This document shows, in pieces, positions 6,702-7,594 of a DNA stretch of 7,594 nucleotides. The notes beneath the pieces are model-generated. The model had not been told where the DNA came from. It searched no databases and was given only the letters and a program-made list of their open reading frames with translations. Location: contig NZHI01000044.1 of assembly GCA_002691345.1 (NCBI GenBank), positions 14,267 to 21,860 on the forward strand, written 5' to 3'. Position 1 is the stretch's first letter; every line of letters starts with the position of its first letter. The stretch is from Synechococcus sp. MED650 (GTDB lineage: Bacteria; Cyanobacteriota; Cyanobacteriia; PCC-6307; Cyanobiaceae). A program made the translations under genes and the position numbers.

Positions 6702-6944
6702 TCAACCATGAATGAAATTGCGTAAGCGTCGTGATTCTTTGGCTTGTTCCCGCTGCAGTGCTGCGGAATTGCCAGCTTGCTCGCGTTGCTGCGCTGCGAA
6801 GACATCCGCTTCCGTGAGTTGAAAGCCGCGTTCTGCGGCGAGGGCGAGGAATTGCTCAAGATCCATGGGCTCCCCAAAGCGGCGCTCAAGTTCAGGATCC
6901 TGAGCGCGCATCAGCAAAAATGCATCGAGATCAGCTAAGGACAT
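6702..6944 (-). CDS. Nif11-domain small protein without a double-glycine site
   Basis: From the ATG at 6944 the product has 80 residues. The first 50 follow the Nif11 (PF07862) pattern: MSLADLDAFLLMRAQDPEL, then a short linker, then DLEQFLALAAERGFQLTEAD. Nif11 domains occur as stand-alone proteins and as leader peptides of ribosomally made modified peptides such as prochlorosins. Leaders end in a Gly-Gly or Gly-Ala cut site before a Cys/Ser/Thr-rich core; here the tail is Gln-, Arg- and Glu-rich, has a near repeat of QREQA, and lacks both a cut site and cysteines. A stand-alone Nif11 protein is therefore the better reading. The frame is open to 7052, but that extension does not look like protein and the family starts at this methionine. 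No clear ribosome site is seen. No modifying enzyme or peptidase-exporter is in the window. Confidence 0.8.
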   Translation of the reverse strand: MSLADLDAFLLMRAQDPELERRFGEPMDLEQFLALAAERGFQLTEADVFAAQQREQAGNSAALQREQAKESRRLRNFIHG

Positions 6945-7048
6945 CGCTAAGCACGACTGCGGAGTTGAGACCAAGCTAATCAGTTGTGAACATCTGAACC
7001 TGCCGGTGTTCGTACCGAGTGCTGAGGATTCCGCGAGCATCGTTGCGC

Positions 7049-7594
7049 TCAACCTTTCACCGCATCCCCGCTTGCGCTGGGAAGGATGAAGCGCTGCAGA
7101 AGAATGAACAGCAACAGCACCGGAAGGATTGAAACCACTGAGCCGGCGGCCACAATCCTCCAGTCCAGAGAAAAACTGCTCGACAGTTGCTGCAATCCCA
7201 GGGGCAACGTGTAAAGCAGCGGGTCATCCAAGATCACCAAAGGCCAGAGGAAATCGCTCCATGTGCCGATAAACACGAACATCGCCAGGGTGATCAGGTC
7301 GGCCCGAGCAGCAGGAATCATCACGTTCCACCACTCCCCCAAACGACTGCATCCATCGATGCGAGCCGCTTCCTCGAGCTCCTTGGGCACCCCCAAAAAG
7401 CTCTGACGCAGCAAATAGAGACCGAACGCCGTCGCCGCTTGAGGGATGATCAGAGCCAACAAGGTGTTGCGAAGGCCAAGCTGCACCATCAGCAGGTAAA
7501 GGGGAATCATCACCACCTGAAACGGAATCAGGATCGTTGCCACCACAAGAGCCAGCACAATCCCCCTGCCTGCAAACTGAAGCCGCGCCAGGGG
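7049..7594 (-). CDS. carbohydrate ABC transporter permease, MalG-type, 5' end cut by window edge
   Basis: The frame enters from the right edge (LARLQFAGRG) with no start, so the 181 residues seen are the C-terminal two thirds of a protein usually about 270-280 long. At least four membrane helices are visible. The cytoplasmic EAA loop reads EEAARIDGCSRLGEWWNVMIP and would dock the ATPase subunit. The ending GDAVKG is the usual tail of MalG/UgpE permeases. Such proteins pair with a MalF-type permease, an ATPase and a periplasmic binding protein to import sugars or glycerol derivatives. In marine Synechococcus the closest candidate is GgtD of the glucosylglycerol transporter, but substrate cannot be told from this fragment, so no symbol is given. 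It is probably the last gene of its operon; about 100 bases separate it from the Nif11-type gene downstream. Confidence 0.92.
   Translation of the reverse strand, partial: PLARLQFAGRGIVLALVVATILIPFQVVMIPLYLLMVQLGLRNTLLALIIPQAATAFGLYLLRQSFLGVPKELEEAARIDGCSRLGEWWNVMIPAARADLITLAMFVFIGTWSDFLWPLVILDDPLLYTLPLGLQQLSSSFSLDWRIVAAGSVVSILPVLLLFILLQRFILPSASGDAVKG

Noticed and set aside
6945..7048. possible promoter or terminator between the ABC permease and the Nif11-type gene
   Set aside because: No stem followed by a T-run and no convincing -35/-10 pair was found on the minus strand; only short chance repeats.

Overview
The window looks like a piece of a cyanobacterial chromosome, most likely marine Synechococcus or a close relative. 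This is an inference from a GC-rich, very compact layout, frequent GTG/TTG starts, and gene types common in that group: a membrane HD phosphodiesterase of the PgpH type, a one-repeat PQ-loop transporter, a Nif11-type small protein and a MalG-type sugar permease. No rRNA, tRNA, insertion sequence, phage gene or CRISPR array was seen.

Left part (1-3631): a minus-strand pair, folD followed 8 bases later by a gene for a putative 2OG-Fe(II) oxygenase that runs off the left edge. Divergent from folD is a long plus-strand gene for a seven-helix HD-domain phosphodiesterase, probably acting on cyclic di-AMP. The start-to-start gap is about 69 bases and must hold the promoters of both.

Middle (3633-5671): five tightly packed minus-strand genes that look like one transcription unit. 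In transcription order they are a small unknown protein, an MTH1187/UPF0045-type thiamine-binding protein, a secreted HExxH protein, an RluA-type pseudouridine synthase and a SemiSWEET sugar carrier. Three of the four junctions overlap (1, 4 and 17 bases), which suggests translational coupling. The unit meets the HD phosphodiesterase tail to tail with a single base between stop codons.

Right part (5703-7594): a plus-strand unknown gene, a small plus-strand gene followed by a hairpin, about 270 bases with no confident gene, a minus-strand Nif11-type small protein, and the C-terminal two thirds of a carbohydrate ABC-transporter permease cut by the right edge.

Most of the window is ordinary housekeeping sequence. 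The points most worth a second look are the Nif11-like protein with no double-glycine site, the secreted HExxH protein of unknown role inside an RNA-modification/transport operon, a nine-G run inside the pseudouridine synthase gene, and two strong hairpins at gene ends. No clear new defence or mobile system was found.
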